From positions 5,518,001 through 5,582,000 of the forward strand of contig NZ_CP016279.1 of the NCBI RefSeq assembly GCF_001542625.1: a stretch of 64,000 nucleotides of DNA, written 5' to 3'. Both the position numbers and the translations under genes were made by a program. This stretch comes from Streptomyces griseochromogenes (GTDB lineage Bacteria > Actinomycetota > Actinomycetes > Streptomycetales > Streptomycetaceae). The notes below the pieces were generated by a model that saw only the letters and a list, made by a program, of their open reading frames with translations, was not told the DNA's origin and made no database searches. This document shows, in pieces, positions 8,104-16,606 of this stretch (within the stretch, counting starts at the first letter, position 1; each line of letters begins with the position of its first letter).

Positions 8104-9166
8104 CCACAGGGCAGGCCAGGCGCCGGACGGTCGCGGGCGGCGTACGGCCGGCTTCGATGGCATCCAAGACCAGCCGGGCCGCCGCCTCGCCCATCGCCCG
8201 GTGCGGCAGCGCGACCGAGGTGAGCGGCGGTGTGAGGAACGCGGCCATGTGCTCCTGGTCGTCGTAACCGACCACGGACAGATCGGCGGGCACGTCGATC
8301 CCGAGCCGGGTCGCGGCGTGCAGGACACCCGCCGCGACCCGGTCGTTGTAGCACAGGACGCCAGTGGGGCGACGGCCCGGCTCGACCCCGTCGAGCAGGC
8401 GCAGCGCCCCCGCGTATCCGGCGGAGATCTCCCCGCCGCCGCGCACGATCCACTCCTCGGGCACGGTGACGCCCTCGGCGCGCAGCGCGTCCCGGAAGCC
8501 GCGGGTACGTTCCACCGAGGCGATGTCGTCCAGACCGCCGATCACGGCGAGCCGGCGGTGGCCCGCACCGAGCAGCAGCCGGGCCGCGGTACGGCCACCG
8601 GCGCGCTCGGCAGGGACCACGGCGGGCAGCGAGTCGTCCTCGGGCAGGCAGTTGGCCAGCACGGAGTGGGTGCGGTGCAGGCCCTCGGGGACGCGGACCC
8701 GGCGCAGTGACATGGCCGCGTAGATGATGCCGTCCACGCGCCGGTCGAGCAGTTCCGCGACGGCCGCGTCCTCCTTGGCCGGGTCACCGCCGGAGTCGAC
8801 GGTGAGGACGAGATGGTCGCTGGCCCAGGCGGTCTCCATGGCGCCGCGCAGCAGCCGACCGGCGAACGGCGAGGACGCGATCTCATCGGTGACCAGCCCG
8901 ATCACGGCCGTACGGCGACGGCGCAGACCGCGGGCCACCGGGTCGGGGCGGTAGCCCAGCCGGGCCGCGGCCTGCCGGATGCGTTCCTGGGTGGCGGGCG
9001 AGAGGTTGCCCTCGGCTCGGCCGTTGAACACGAAGGACACCGCGGTGTGCGACACGCCGGCGAGCCGGGCGACGTCCCGTGACGTCGGGCGCCCGGTGCC
9101 CGTGCTCCTGCTCTCCTCGGCACCGCCCACGCCGTCCGCCGCCCTCGCCCAGCCCGTCCCTGTCAA
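8066..9166 (-). CDS. LacI-family transcriptional regulator of the fructan locus
   Basis: A repressor-type regulator of up to 366 residues. The N-terminal helix-turn-helix is at about 28-47 (TSRDVARLAGVSHTAVSFVF) and is followed by a hinge region and a periplasmic-binding-protein-like sugar-sensing core. The frame opens at TTG 9166; GTG 9130 is an alternative that leaves a shorter tail before the HTH. Neither has a convincing ribosome binding site. It is convergent to the GH32 operon, overlapping its last 38 bases, and by position is the likely regulator of both GH32 genes through the CTAAC...GTTAG sites in the divergent promoter. The inducer cannot be read from the sequence. Confidence 0.9.
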   Translation of the reverse strand: MTGTGWARAADGVGGAEESRSTGTGRPTSRDVARLAGVSHTAVSFVFNGRAEGNLSPATQERIRQAAARLGYRPDPVARGLRRRRTAVIGLVTDEIASSPFAGRLLRGAMETAWASDHLVLTVDSGGDPAKEDAAVAELLDRRVDGIIYAAMSLRRVRVPEGLHRTHSVLANCLPEDDSLPAVVPAERAGGRTAARLLLGAGHRRLAVIGGLDDIASVERTRGFRDALRAEGVTVPEEWIVRGGGEISAGYAGALRLLDGVEPGRRPTGVLCYNDRVAAGVLHAATRLGIDVPADLSVVGYDDQEHMAAFLTPPLTSVALPHRAMGEAAARLVLDAIEAGRTPPATVRRLACPVVSRASVGPAPTR

Positions 9167-9299
9167 TCACCGTCCACCTTATCCGCGGGGAGCGCCACGG
9201 CACACGGGAGATCCTCAGGGCGCCGCGGCGTGGGCGTCCGATTTGATCACCGGATTCCCCGGAGGGCGGGGACCGCTTCGGACTGGGCGTAAGCACGTC

Positions 9300-9660
9300 A
9301 TCCGCCGGCGATGCTGACCCGCCGGCCCGGTGGAGGGTAGCGCGGGCCAGACCGCGCAAGCCGCTCACGACGACCGGGCTGTGGTGGCGGACCTGACTGG
9401 CGCCCTCGCTGAAGGTGACGTCCTTGGTCCGGTGGACGGTGTTCTCGATGACCCAGTACGCACGTGCTCGGGCCGCGATCTTCTTCGCGGTGGCCTGCTC
9501 GGCGCGCAGACCGGTGACAGCGTAGGCGGTCTCGGCCTGCCGCTCCTTCTCGCCGATGCGGCGGCGCTTGCGGCGGATGCGCACCACCTGGCGGGCATGC
9601 AGGAAGCGCAGTCTGCTGACGGTGACGATCTTGACTTCGCGGATCTCTTCCCAGCCCTCC
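9300..9660 (-). pseudogene. ISAs1-family transposase, C-terminal remnant
   Basis: The minus strand encodes the last third of an ISAs1-type DDE transposase: REVKIVTVSRL, YAVTGLRAEQATAKKIA, then AYWVIENTVHRTKDVTF with the conserved ENxxHxxxDVTF signature, and a LRGLARATLHRAG tail. The N-terminal two thirds, with the first catalytic aspartates, are missing, and no terminal inverted repeat is visible. It is a dead fragment left between the fructan locus and the tRNA scar. Confidence 0.75.
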
Positions 9661-9915
9661 CGCGTTCGCGGGAACAGTCCAGAATGGGGACATGACTCCA
9701 GGGCAGCGGGCTCAACTGTCGTGCCAGGGACGGCTGGTTGTTCTTCTCCGCCAACAGGTAGCGCGCGCTCGGCGGTCTTCAACGAGGTAGCTGGCCCCGG
9801 TCCGGCACCCACCGCCACCCCACCGGTCCGTGGCCAGCATCCGCGCAGAACGCCGTCCCAGCTCGCCTCGCCCTCATGCCCTACTATCGCCGATGACGAT
9901 CAGACACCGAAAAAT

Positions 9916-9932
9916 GAGCGTTTCCGCCGCTC
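9916..9932 (-). terminator. Rho-independent terminator after the tRNA remnant
   Basis: On the minus strand a GAGCG/CGCTC stem with a seven-base loop is followed by ATTTTTC. It lies 12 bases beyond the CCA end of the tRNA fragment and was probably the original terminator of that tRNA gene. Confidence 0.6.
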
Positions 9933-9944
9933 AGAGCCCTGCAC

Positions 9945-9989
9945 TGGTGGGGCGGGTGGGACTCGAACCCACGGCCGACGGATTACGAG
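9945..9989 (-). pseudogene. 3' half of a tRNA-Thr(CGT) gene, probable attachment-site scar
   Basis: On the minus strand this 45-base piece reads, in order, an anticodon loop CTCGTAA (anticodon CGT, Thr), the 3' anticodon stem TCCGT, a five-base variable loop, a perfect T-arm (GTGGG-TTCGAGT-CCCAC), the acceptor strand CCGCCCC and ACCA. The 5' half does not match: the sequence before the loop cannot pair with TCCGT and no GGGGCGG acceptor strand is nearby. Such half-tRNAs are typical attL/attR products of tyrosine-integrase elements that insert at the anticodon. No integrase gene remains beside it. Confidence 0.75.
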
Positions 9990-10090
9990 CCCTTTGAGGA
10001 TCTTGGCGACCCTTGTCGGCAAATGCTCATATTGGCCGTCTTCCCAGTTCAGACGATGTTTAGAGCTGCTAACGCAATGCCCTGGAGGCT

Positions 10091-10747
10091 TCACGCATTC
10101 TCGGCTCGTGGACCTGTCGCATAGGCCAGCGGCGGCGCGATCGCCCGTACGTCCGCCCGCTCCGCCACCCACAGTCCGATGAACAGCGCGGCGGTCGCCT
10201 CCAGCAGTCCGGCGCGGTCCAGCCCGCCCCCGGCCACCGGCTCGCAGCCCATGTCCCGCACCAGCTTGCGTGCCAGTGCGAGTGCCGCCTCGTCGTCCCC
10301 GCAGATCGGAACGGTCAGGGGCTGACCGTCGAAGACCGGCGGGGTCATCCGCCACACGTCCTCGTGACAGAGGTTGAACGCTTTGACGACGTGCACGCCC
10401 GGTGCCGCCGCAGCCAATCGGCGCGCGGCCGAGGGGCCGCCTTCCGTCAGCAGCCGGAAGCCGGGCCCGACCGGATTGGCGCAGTCGAGCAGGACCTTCC
10501 CCTTCAGCGCCGACTGATGCTCCCTGACGATGTCCGCTCCCGCGCCGTACGGCAGCGCTGCCAGCACCACCTCGCCGAAGCCGGCTGCCGCCCACAGATT
10601 CCCGTGCCCCGCACCGCCGATGCGCGTCGCCAGCCGCTGGGCCTTCTGCTCGTTCCGGCCTCCGACGAACACCTCATGTCCGGCCCGCACCCACTGCGTG
10701 GCCAGTGCGTCAGCCATGTTCCCCGTTCCCAGCACACCGATCTTCAT
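10091..10747 (-). CDS. NADPH-dependent F420 reductase-like oxidoreductase
   Basis: A 218-residue Rossmann-fold protein beginning MKIGVLGTGNMADAL, with the dinucleotide motif GTGNMA at 7-12 and GGRNEQKA at the second strand, where an Arg favours NADP. The fold and length fit the NADP:F420 oxidoreductase/NAD-binding domain group (F420_oxidored). The frame extends 23 codons further upstream, but ATG 10747 is preferred because the motif sits at the N-terminus and GGAGAGG precedes it. It diverges from an HxlR regulator, an arrangement common for redox enzymes under thiol- or aldehyde-responsive control. The substrate is unknown. Confidence 0.85.
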   Translation of the reverse strand: MKIGVLGTGNMADALATQWVRAGHEVFVGGRNEQKAQRLATRIGGAGHGNLWAAAGFGEVVLAALPYGAGADIVREHQSALKGKVLLDCANPVGPGFRLLTEGGPSAARRLAAAAPGVHVVKAFNLCHEDVWRMTPPVFDGQPLTVPICGDDEAALALARKLVRDMGCEPVAGGGLDRAGLLEATAALFIGLWVAERADVRAIAPPLAYATGPRAENA

Positions 10748-10823
10748 CGATACGCCCCTCTCCGCATCTACTCCAACCGCTTTCGGGACGACACTAGGAA
10801 ACCCGTCAGGCACCATTTGGTAC

Positions 10824-11174
10824 GTGACGACCGACGCCTACCTCGCTGACTGCCGCGCCCGCCTCGCCTTTGACCTCCTCTCCAACACCTGGAACGCCGT
10901 GCTGATCTGGGTTCTGCGGGACGGTCCCAGGCGTCCCAGCGAACTACGCGAGCGCATCGGCGGCATCAGTCCCAAGGTCCTGACCGAGACGCTGCGGCGG
11001 CTGGAGTTCAACGGGCTGGTGGCACGGCATGCCTATGCCGAAGCGCCACCTCGTGTCGAGTACGAACTCACCGCTCTGGGGCGGACCTTGCTCGGCCCGA
11101 TCGACGCATTCGGCGCGTGGGCCTTCGAGCACGGCGATGAGGTCATGGCCGCCCAGGAACGAATGGGTGGGTGA
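10824..11174 (+). CDS. HxlR-family transcriptional regulator
   Basis: A 116-residue winged-helix regulator. The signature region covers W19-R40 and the recognition helix (RIGGISPKVLTETLRRLEFNGLV, about 46-68), followed by the wing with RVEYELTALG. The start is GTG 10824; the upstream part of the frame is non-coding. A small palindrome, ACCATTTGGT, lies just before the start and may be its operator. It probably controls the divergent oxidoreductase. The Cys near the N-terminus (ADCRARLAF) sits where many HxlR proteins carry a redox-sensing cysteine. Confidence 0.88.
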   Translation: MTTDAYLADCRARLAFDLLSNTWNAVLIWVLRDGPRRPSELRERIGGISPKVLTETLRRLEFNGLVARHAYAEAPPRVEYELTALGRTLLGPIDAFGAWAFEHGDEVMAAQERMGG

Positions 11175-11215
11175 GCTCCCAGCCCGTGACCTCGCTTGCA
11201 CGCGGTGACGCGCTT

Positions 11216-11687
11216 TCATCGGGATGAGTTCAAGTGCCGCCAGCAGATGAGTGCGCATGCGAGGGTCAGGAAGGCTTCGTGGATGTCGTCGCGGACCTCC
11301 CAGCGGATCCGCAGGCGGCGGAACCAGTGCAGGTGGGCGAGAAGGCGCGCTCGACAACCCAGCGTTGAGTGCCCAGCCCGGAGCCGTGCTCGGTGCTTCG
11401 CCGGGCGACCAGCGGCTTTACGCCGAGCTTCCACACCAGGCGACGGTACTTGTCGTGGTCGTACCCGCGGTCTGCGAGAACGACGTCCGGTCGGCGCCGT
11501 GGTCGGCCGCGCTTGCCCCGCACGGATGGCATGGCTTCGAGGAGCGGGATGAGCTGGGTGACGTCGTTGCGGTTGCCGCCAGTCAGCGTGACAGCGAGCG
11601 GGATGCCCGTGCCGTCGGTGATTAGGTGGCGTTTGCTGCCCGTCCTGCCCCGGTCAACAGGGCTTCGTCCGGTCTTGGAGCCCCCTT
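11216..11687 (-). pseudogene. IS5-family transposase, C-terminal half (split and frameshifted)
   Basis: The minus strand carries the second half of an IS5-type DDE transposase: GGSKTGRSPVDRGRTGSKRHL, VVLADRGYDHDKYRRL with the second Asp, and VVERAF with the catalytic Glu, ending WRHLNSSR. A frameshift near 11337 separates VVERAF from HLHWFRRLRIRWE. The first half lies at 14666-15008. Joining the halves after removing 11690-14663 and one TA restores SHIRALKGGSKTG in frame, so the split was made by the transposon between them. Confidence 0.88.
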
Positions 11688-11689
11688 TA

Positions 11690-11711
11690 CTGACGACGGC
11701 GCTTTGATGTC
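11690..11711 (+). repeat. Left terminal inverted repeat of the IS630-type transposon
   Basis: Begins CTGACGACGGCGC and ends TTTGATGTC. It differs from the right repeat at three of 22 positions and is preceded by the target TA. Confidence 0.88.
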
Positions 11712-11762
11712 GTCTCGCCGAGATCCGCTGACGGACGGCTCTGACGGCGCTATGTCGTTGGT

Positions 11763-12836
11763 GTGAGATGCGCGCAAGGCGGCGGGCTGGACGCCGCGGG
11801 GCGGGCGCGCCGCGAGGCGTTGCGGATGCAGGCGGCCGCGATGTTCGTCGAGAACGTCACGCCTTCGAAAATCGCCGAGCGGCTGCGGGTGACGGTGCGG
11901 TCGGTGTACCGGTGGAGGGCGGATTTCGAGCGCGGCGGGACGGCGGTGCTGGCAAGCCGGGGCCCGCTGGGGCAGCGGTGCAAGCTCAGTACGAAGTCGC
12001 AGGCCAAGCTGGCCCGGATGCTTGATGAGGGCCCGGCGGCGTTCGGTTGGGATGAGGACCAGGTGTGGACGGGGGCTCGGGTCGCCAAGCTGATCGGCCG
12101 CAAGTTCCATGTCTCCTACAGCGCCGACGCAGCGGCCCGGTTGATCCGTCGGCTCGGCTTCACCCCGCAGATGCCGGCGCGACGGGCCGCCCAGCGCGAC
12201 GAGCTCGCCATCGCCGCCTGGAAGGAAACAACGTGGCCTGCGATAAGGACACAGGCCGCCCTCGGCGCCTTCGTTTGCTTCGAGGACGAGGCAGGCCAGC
12301 ATCTGACGCCACCGCGCGGCCGAACCTGGGGACGTCGGGGCCAGACCCCGATCGTGAAGGTGGCCGGGCGCAGCTCCGGGCGGGTGTCGATCGCCGGACT
12401 GATCGCGATTCGTCCCGGGGTGCGCACGAGGCTGCTCTACCGGCTGCGCATCCACCGCCGCCGCAAGAACGAGCGACGCTCCTTATCCGAACGCGACTAC
12501 ATCGGGCTGATCGACGCCGCCCACCAGCAGCTGAGAGCCCCGATCATCCTGGTCTGGGACCGGCTGAACACCCACGTCTCGGCAACCATGAAACAGATGA
12601 TCGCCGGACGGGCCTGGCTGACCGTTGTGCTCCTCCCCGCCTACGCCCCGGACCTGAACCCGGTCGAGGGCGTGTGGTCCCATGTCAAACGCAGCCTGGC
12701 CAACCTGGCCGCGGTCACCGTCGATGCGCTGGAGACGCTGATCCGCAACCGACTCAAGCGCCTTCAGTACCGGCCCGCCGTCCTCGACGGCTTCGTCGCT
12801 GAGACCAGCCTGACCTTCAACCCGCCACCGCCATGA
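11763..12836 (+). CDS. IS630-family transposase
   Basis: A 357-residue transposase starting with GTG 11763. Residues 15-75 hold a helix-turn-helix (KIAERLRVTVRSVYRWRADF) and a second winged-helix part follows (TGARVAKLIGRKFHVSYSAD). The catalytic DDE_3 domain has FVCFEDEAGQ (first Asp), LVWDRLNTHVS (second Asp) and APDLNPVEGVWSHVKR (Glu), all intact. The C-terminus (RNRLKRLQYRPAVLDGF) is typical of the family. It lies 52 bases inside the left repeat and appears functional. Confidence 0.93.
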   Translation: MRCAQGGGLDAAGRARREALRMQAAAMFVENVTPSKIAERLRVTVRSVYRWRADFERGGTAVLASRGPLGQRCKLSTKSQAKLARMLDEGPAAFGWDEDQVWTGARVAKLIGRKFHVSYSADAAARLIRRLGFTPQMPARRAAQRDELAIAAWKETTWPAIRTQAALGAFVCFEDEAGQHLTPPRGRTWGRRGQTPIVKVAGRSSGRVSIAGLIAIRPGVRTRLLYRLRIHRRRKNERRSLSERDYIGLIDAAHQQLRAPIILVWDRLNTHVSATMKQMIAGRAWLTVVLLPAYAPDLNPVEGVWSHVKRSLANLAAVTVDALETLIRNRLKRLQYRPAVLDGFVAETSLTFNPPPP

Positions 12837-12938
12837 ATTCGCGGGACGCCCTCGTCGGAGACTTGCCCGCCGCGACCGTCCGCCCACAGCGGGCAATCCC
12901 CTTGCGCCGCCGCACCAGCGCGGCGATGCTCAAATGCC

Positions 12939-14600
12939 GTGAGTAGCTTGGAGATCAGCACGCTGACGAGCACTGAGGAGCGACTCTGGCACGCTTTCCC
13001 CACCGGTGCCCTGGTCGACCTGCGTTCCGGAGCCGACGACGGCCCCGATAAGGCGACGTCCTGGCCCCGCACCCGTGACGTCCGCGCTGAGGTGATCGCC
13101 GCGCTGCTGACCGGCAGCGGGCCTGAAGCCAGCGGCGGCGCGGGCGTCAAACTGGCGGGCGTCCGTGTCGTCGGGCGACTCGCGCTCGCCCACACGCAAG
13201 TCCCCTACGTACTCGACTTCGAGCAGTGCTGCTTCGACGACGGCCTGGACCTCGCCGAAGCCGAGACTCGCAGTGTGCGCCTGCGCGGCTGCTACCTCTC
13301 TGGGCTGGAAGCATCGCGTGCCCAGATCCGCGGCGAGTTTCAGGTGGAGGGCTGCCGCCTCGGCGGGATCGGCCTCTACGCGGCACGCGTCTTCGAGATC
13401 GAGATCAGCGGGACCACGATCACCGCGCCCTCGCCCGATTCACCGGACCCTGACGCAGACTGGACGCCGCCACGCGCCGCCGTCTACGGCGACCTGCTCG
13501 TCGTCGACACTGCGATGTACTGCCACGACGTTGTCGTCGACGGACAGTTCCGGCTCCCCGGCGCGCGCATCGGCGGCTACCTGGAGTTGGACGGCGCCCG
13601 GATCACCCACGAGGAGCCCAACCTCCCACCCACGCCCGCCCTGCTGGCGCAGGGGTTGCGCGTCGACACCGGCATGTTCGCGCGCCGTGGCAACACCCGA
13701 GCGAAGAACCGGTTCACCGTCACCGGCGGTGTCGACCTCAGCGGTGCCACGATCAAGGGCGGGCTCATGCTGCCCGATGCCGACCTGGTGGACGACTGCG
13801 GTGGAACTGCGCTGCGCGCGGATCACATTTCGGTCGAGGGCGGTGTCAACCTGTCAGGCCTCACGGCTTCGGGCGGGGTCCGGCTCGACTCGGCCCGCGT
13901 CGTCGGGCCGCTCACGCTGAGCGGTGCGCAACTGGGCACGCTCGACGCCTCCGGCGCACGCGTCGAGGGGGCGATGGTCTGCAATGAGGGCTTTACCGCG
14001 CACCGCTTGGATCTGCGGCGGGCACGGACTGCGACGTTCGAGGACGACGCCGCGTCCTGGCCCGTCAAGCTGCGCCTGGACGGCTTCGTCTATGACGAAC
14101 TGATGCCTTTGCCGACGGCGGGGACACGACTGCCCTGGCTGGCTCGTGACGCCTATCAGCCTCAGCCCTATGAGCGGTTGGCCGCGTGCTACCGAGCGGT
14201 GGGGCGTGACGGCGAGTCACGGCGGGTGCTGCTGGCTCAGCAACGGCGGCGACGTGAGGCGGCGGGCGTGCCGACGAAAGTGTGGGGCCTTCTCCAGGAC
14301 GCAACGGTCGGGTACGGGTATCGGCCCTGGCTGGCGGGGCTGTGGTTGTTGGGCCTGCTCGCCGCCGGATCGGTCTACTTCGCGTCCCACCGTCCTGCAC
14401 CGCTGGGTGCGGGCGGCCCGCATTTCAACGCGGTCGCATACACGCTCGACCTTTTAGTGCCGGTGGTTAGCCTCGGTCAATCGGGTGCGTGGAATCCGAG
14501 CGGGTCCGGTCAGGTGCTGGCCTATGCGCTGATCATCAGTGGCTGGACGCTGGCCACGACGCTGTTCGCGGGGGTCACACGAATCCTGGTGCGGCCTTGA
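12939..14600 (+). CDS. Pentapeptide-repeat-like membrane-associated protein (transposon passenger)
   Basis: A 553-residue protein starting with GTG 12939. The N-terminal 60 residues (STLTSTEERLWHAFPTGALV) match a family annotated in Streptomyces as membrane-associated oxidoreductase. The central 300 residues contain degenerate repeats with alternating Leu/Val and small residues (VDLSGATIKGGLML, VNLSGLTASGGVRL, LTLSGAQLGTLDASGARVEG), suggesting a right-handed beta-helix. A basic helical segment follows (RVLLAQQRRRREAAG), then about three C-terminal membrane helices (about 463-485, 496-515, 527-549). No redox motif is visible, so the oxidoreductase label is doubtful. It lies inside the IS630-type inverted repeats and moves as cargo. 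Confidence 0.85.
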   Translation: MSSLEISTLTSTEERLWHAFPTGALVDLRSGADDGPDKATSWPRTRDVRAEVIAALLTGSGPEASGGAGVKLAGVRVVGRLALAHTQVPYVLDFEQCCFDDGLDLAEAETRSVRLRGCYLSGLEASRAQIRGEFQVEGCRLGGIGLYAARVFEIEISGTTITAPSPDSPDPDADWTPPRAAVYGDLLVVDTAMYCHDVVVDGQFRLPGARIGGYLELDGARITHEEPNLPPTPALLAQGLRVDTGMFARRGNTRAKNRFTVTGGVDLSGATIKGGLMLPDADLVDDCGGTALRADHISVEGGVNLSGLTASGGVRLDSARVVGPLTLSGAQLGTLDASGARVEGAMVCNEGFTAHRLDLRRARTATFEDDAASWPVKLRLDGFVYDELMPLPTAGTRLPWLARDAYQPQPYERLAACYRAVGRDGESRRVLLAQQRRRREAAGVPTKVWGLLQDATVGYGYRPWLAGLWLLGLLAAGSVYFASHRPAPLGAGGPHFNAVAYTLDLLVPVVSLGQSGAWNPSGSGQVLAYALIISGWTLATTLFAGVTRILVRP

Positions 14601-14641
14601 GATAACAGGTCTCTCTGCGGCTGGCGCACCAGTCACGACAT

Positions 14642-14663
14642 GACATCAAACCGTCGTCCTCAG
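14642..14663 (-). repeat. Right terminal inverted repeat of the IS630-type transposon
   Basis: On the minus strand it begins CTGAGGACGACGG and ends TTTGATGTC, matching the left repeat at 19 of 22 positions. It is followed by the second TA copy. Confidence 0.88.
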
Positions 14664-14665
14664 TA

Positions 14666-15008
14666 ACGCCCGGATGTGCGAGCCGTCGACCGCAGCACGG
14701 GAGAAGTCCAGCACGTTCGCGCTGCGGAGTTTGGCCAGGAGAACCTCATGGAGCCGGGGCCACACACCAGCCTCGGTCCACTCGGCCAGGCGACGCCAGC
14801 ACGTCATGCCCGAGCCGAAGCCGAGCTCCTGCGGCAGGTGTTCCCAGGCGATTCCGGTATGCAGCACGAACAGGATGCCTTGGAACACCAATCGGTCCGG
14901 ATGGCGCCTACGCCCGGGATGATGCGTCCGCCGCTCCACCCTCGGCAGCAGCGGTTCGATCACCGTCCACAGCTCGTCATCAACATGCCACGGCTTCGGC
15001 CGAGCCAC
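14666..15008 (-). pseudogene. IS5-family transposase, N-terminal half
   Basis: Encodes the first 114 or so residues of an IS5-type transposase, starting MARPKPWHVDDELWTVIEP: the DUF4096-like region (GILFVLHTGIAWEHLPQELG) and FSRAAVDGSHIRAL with the first catalytic Asp. It is cut at codon AL by the IS630-type insertion. The element's right end (GTTAGGAGTTC followed by TAAG, 15065-15079) resembles the ends of the IS5 copy at 27203-28089. Confidence 0.88.
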
Positions 15009-15078
15009 CCCACACCCCCGGATCGCCAGTCCCGGAGTGATCCAACCACCCCGAAGATCATTTCGTTAGGAGTTCTAA

Positions 15079-15479
15079 GTGAGCTGGTCCGGCTCCGGGG
15101 TCCGGCGGCCGGGCTGCGGGACCGTGAGCTGGCGGGAGTGACGGGCGAGAGCCTTGTCGGCGATGTAGTCATCCAGGCCGGGCGGGAACGCGCGGCCGCG
15201 CAGGGTCTCGCCAAGGTGGCTGCCGGGAAGGCCGAGTTCGGCTACCTCCTTCTGCCGGAGGCCTGGGGACGCGGATACGCCGCCGAGGCGTGCGCAGCGG
15301 CACTGGACTGGTTTGCCGACGCACTTCCCGGCGAACCAGTCGTACTCGCCACCCAGAGCGCCAACGAGCGCTCGATGCGCCTGGCGGCGAAGCTTGGCTT
15401 CATCGAGGTAGAGCGGTTCGAGGCCTACGGCGCTGAGCAGTGGTTCGGCATGTGGTCCCCGGTCGCGCTGTCCGAGTGA
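15079..15479 (+). pseudogene. GNAT acetyltransferase, 5'-truncated
   Basis: The C-terminal part of a GCN5-type N-acetyltransferase: EFGYLLLPEAWGRGYAAEAC contains the acetyl-CoA loop (GRGYA), followed by ATQSANERSMRLAAKLGF, the usual last helix and strand. The N-terminal strands are missing; the frame runs upstream into IS5 terminal sequence at about 15076. The gene was therefore beheaded when the IS5 element inserted, and the missing part is not elsewhere in the window. Confidence 0.75.
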
Positions 15480-15551
15480 GGTCGTGCTCGGCTGTGTCCG
15501 CACTCATCCGGGTGTGAGTAGTTGCGGTACAGGAAATCCCGGTGAGATTGA

Positions 15552-16473
15552 TCATGATCCGGGCGGCACGAGTGTGCTCACCCGGTTCTCGTACTCACGA
15601 CGGGCCTTGCGCTGGGCCGGGGCCACCGGGACGCCCTGGCAGCCGTCGAGCGGCCGGCAGCGGGCGAGGAGCTGGCGGTGCACGGCCGGGACGGCGGTGA
15701 CGCGCAGGGTGTACCCCTGGCCACGCCGCACGACCACCCCCTGGTCGAGCGCGTCCCGCTCGGCGGGCTCCAGTTCGATCGCGCGGAGGAAGTCGGCAAC
15801 CTTGCCGGGCATGTCGAGGGTGACCGGCAGCTCCGGGATGGGGGCGTCCTCCGTGGTGGCGGTGTGGTCGTGCAGGAGGTCGGCGACGGCGGTGCGGATG
15901 GCGCCGCGGCTGACCTCGTGGTCACGGGCGAGGGCTGCGATGGAGCGGCCCTCCAGGTACGCGGCGCGCACGTCGGCGGTCCTGTCGGCAGGAACGGCGG
16001 GGCGGCGGCCGCCCTTGCTGCCCTTGGTCTCGGCGGCGCGCAGTCCGTCGTAGATCAGCTCGCGCTGGAGGTCGCGTTGGAGTTCGCCGGCGGCGAGGGT
16101 CTGCACCATGAACTTCACGGTGGACAGCAGCTCGCCGGTGCGCGGGGGGCGGGCGGTGAGGTCCAACGCGGAGAACGCGCCGTCGTGGATGCGCAGCGCC
16201 ACTTGATCGCGGTGGAGGATGTCGAGCACGTCGAGGATGTGCCCGGTGCCGCGTACGAGGCGGAACATCTCGGAGATGTGCAGTGTCCCCGGGCCGAGCG
16301 TAGTCGAGGAGCGCGCGGTACTTCGGGCGCTGGAGGGGGTGAAGGCGGCTGGAGGTGCCTGGGTCTTCCTCGAAGACGACGGGGTCCTCGATCCCGGCCT
16401 CGTCGAGGACGAGGCTCTGTCGGGCGGTGGACTGCTGGTCGGTCGAGACCCGCTTGTAGACCAGGTTCGCCAC
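15552..16473 (-). pseudogene. Serine recombinase/resolvase, frameshifted
   Basis: The N-terminal resolvase domain starts VANLVYKRVSTDQQSTARQ, with the catalytic Ser in RVSTDQQ. It is interrupted near 16285, where PGDT is followed by out-of-frame sequence; the second frame resumes at LHISEMFRLVRGTGHIL and runs through the E-helix and a C-terminal HTH (SIAALARDHEVSRGAIRTAV). A unique 85-residue extension follows (about 15552-15830), with an acidic and an Arg-rich part not usual in small resolvases. One or two bases appear to be lost at the break. A programmed shift cannot be excluded but no slippery site is visible. Confidence 0.75.
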
Positions 16474-16606
16474 CGAGAAGCCCCTTCCGTACGGAGGATC
16501 GGACCCCATCTGTCGTCAAACCCTGTCAGCAATCGCCGTCGGATCTGATTGGATTCGGGCCGCTGCGAACCCCCGGATTGCGCGGGTTCATTGGACGCGT
16601 CGGCCG

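Larger units (their letters stand above)
11690..14663 (+). mobile_element. IS630-type transposon with a passenger gene (2974 bp)
   Basis: Bounded by 22-base inverted repeats with 19 identities and flanked by a TA dinucleotide on each side (11688-11689 and 14664-14665), the target duplication expected of the IS630/Tc1/mariner group. It encodes an IS630 transposase and, downstream in the same orientation, a 553-residue pentapeptide-repeat-like membrane protein. It has inserted into an IS5-type transposase gene on the opposite strand. The length is more than twice that of a plain IS630. Confidence 0.88.
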
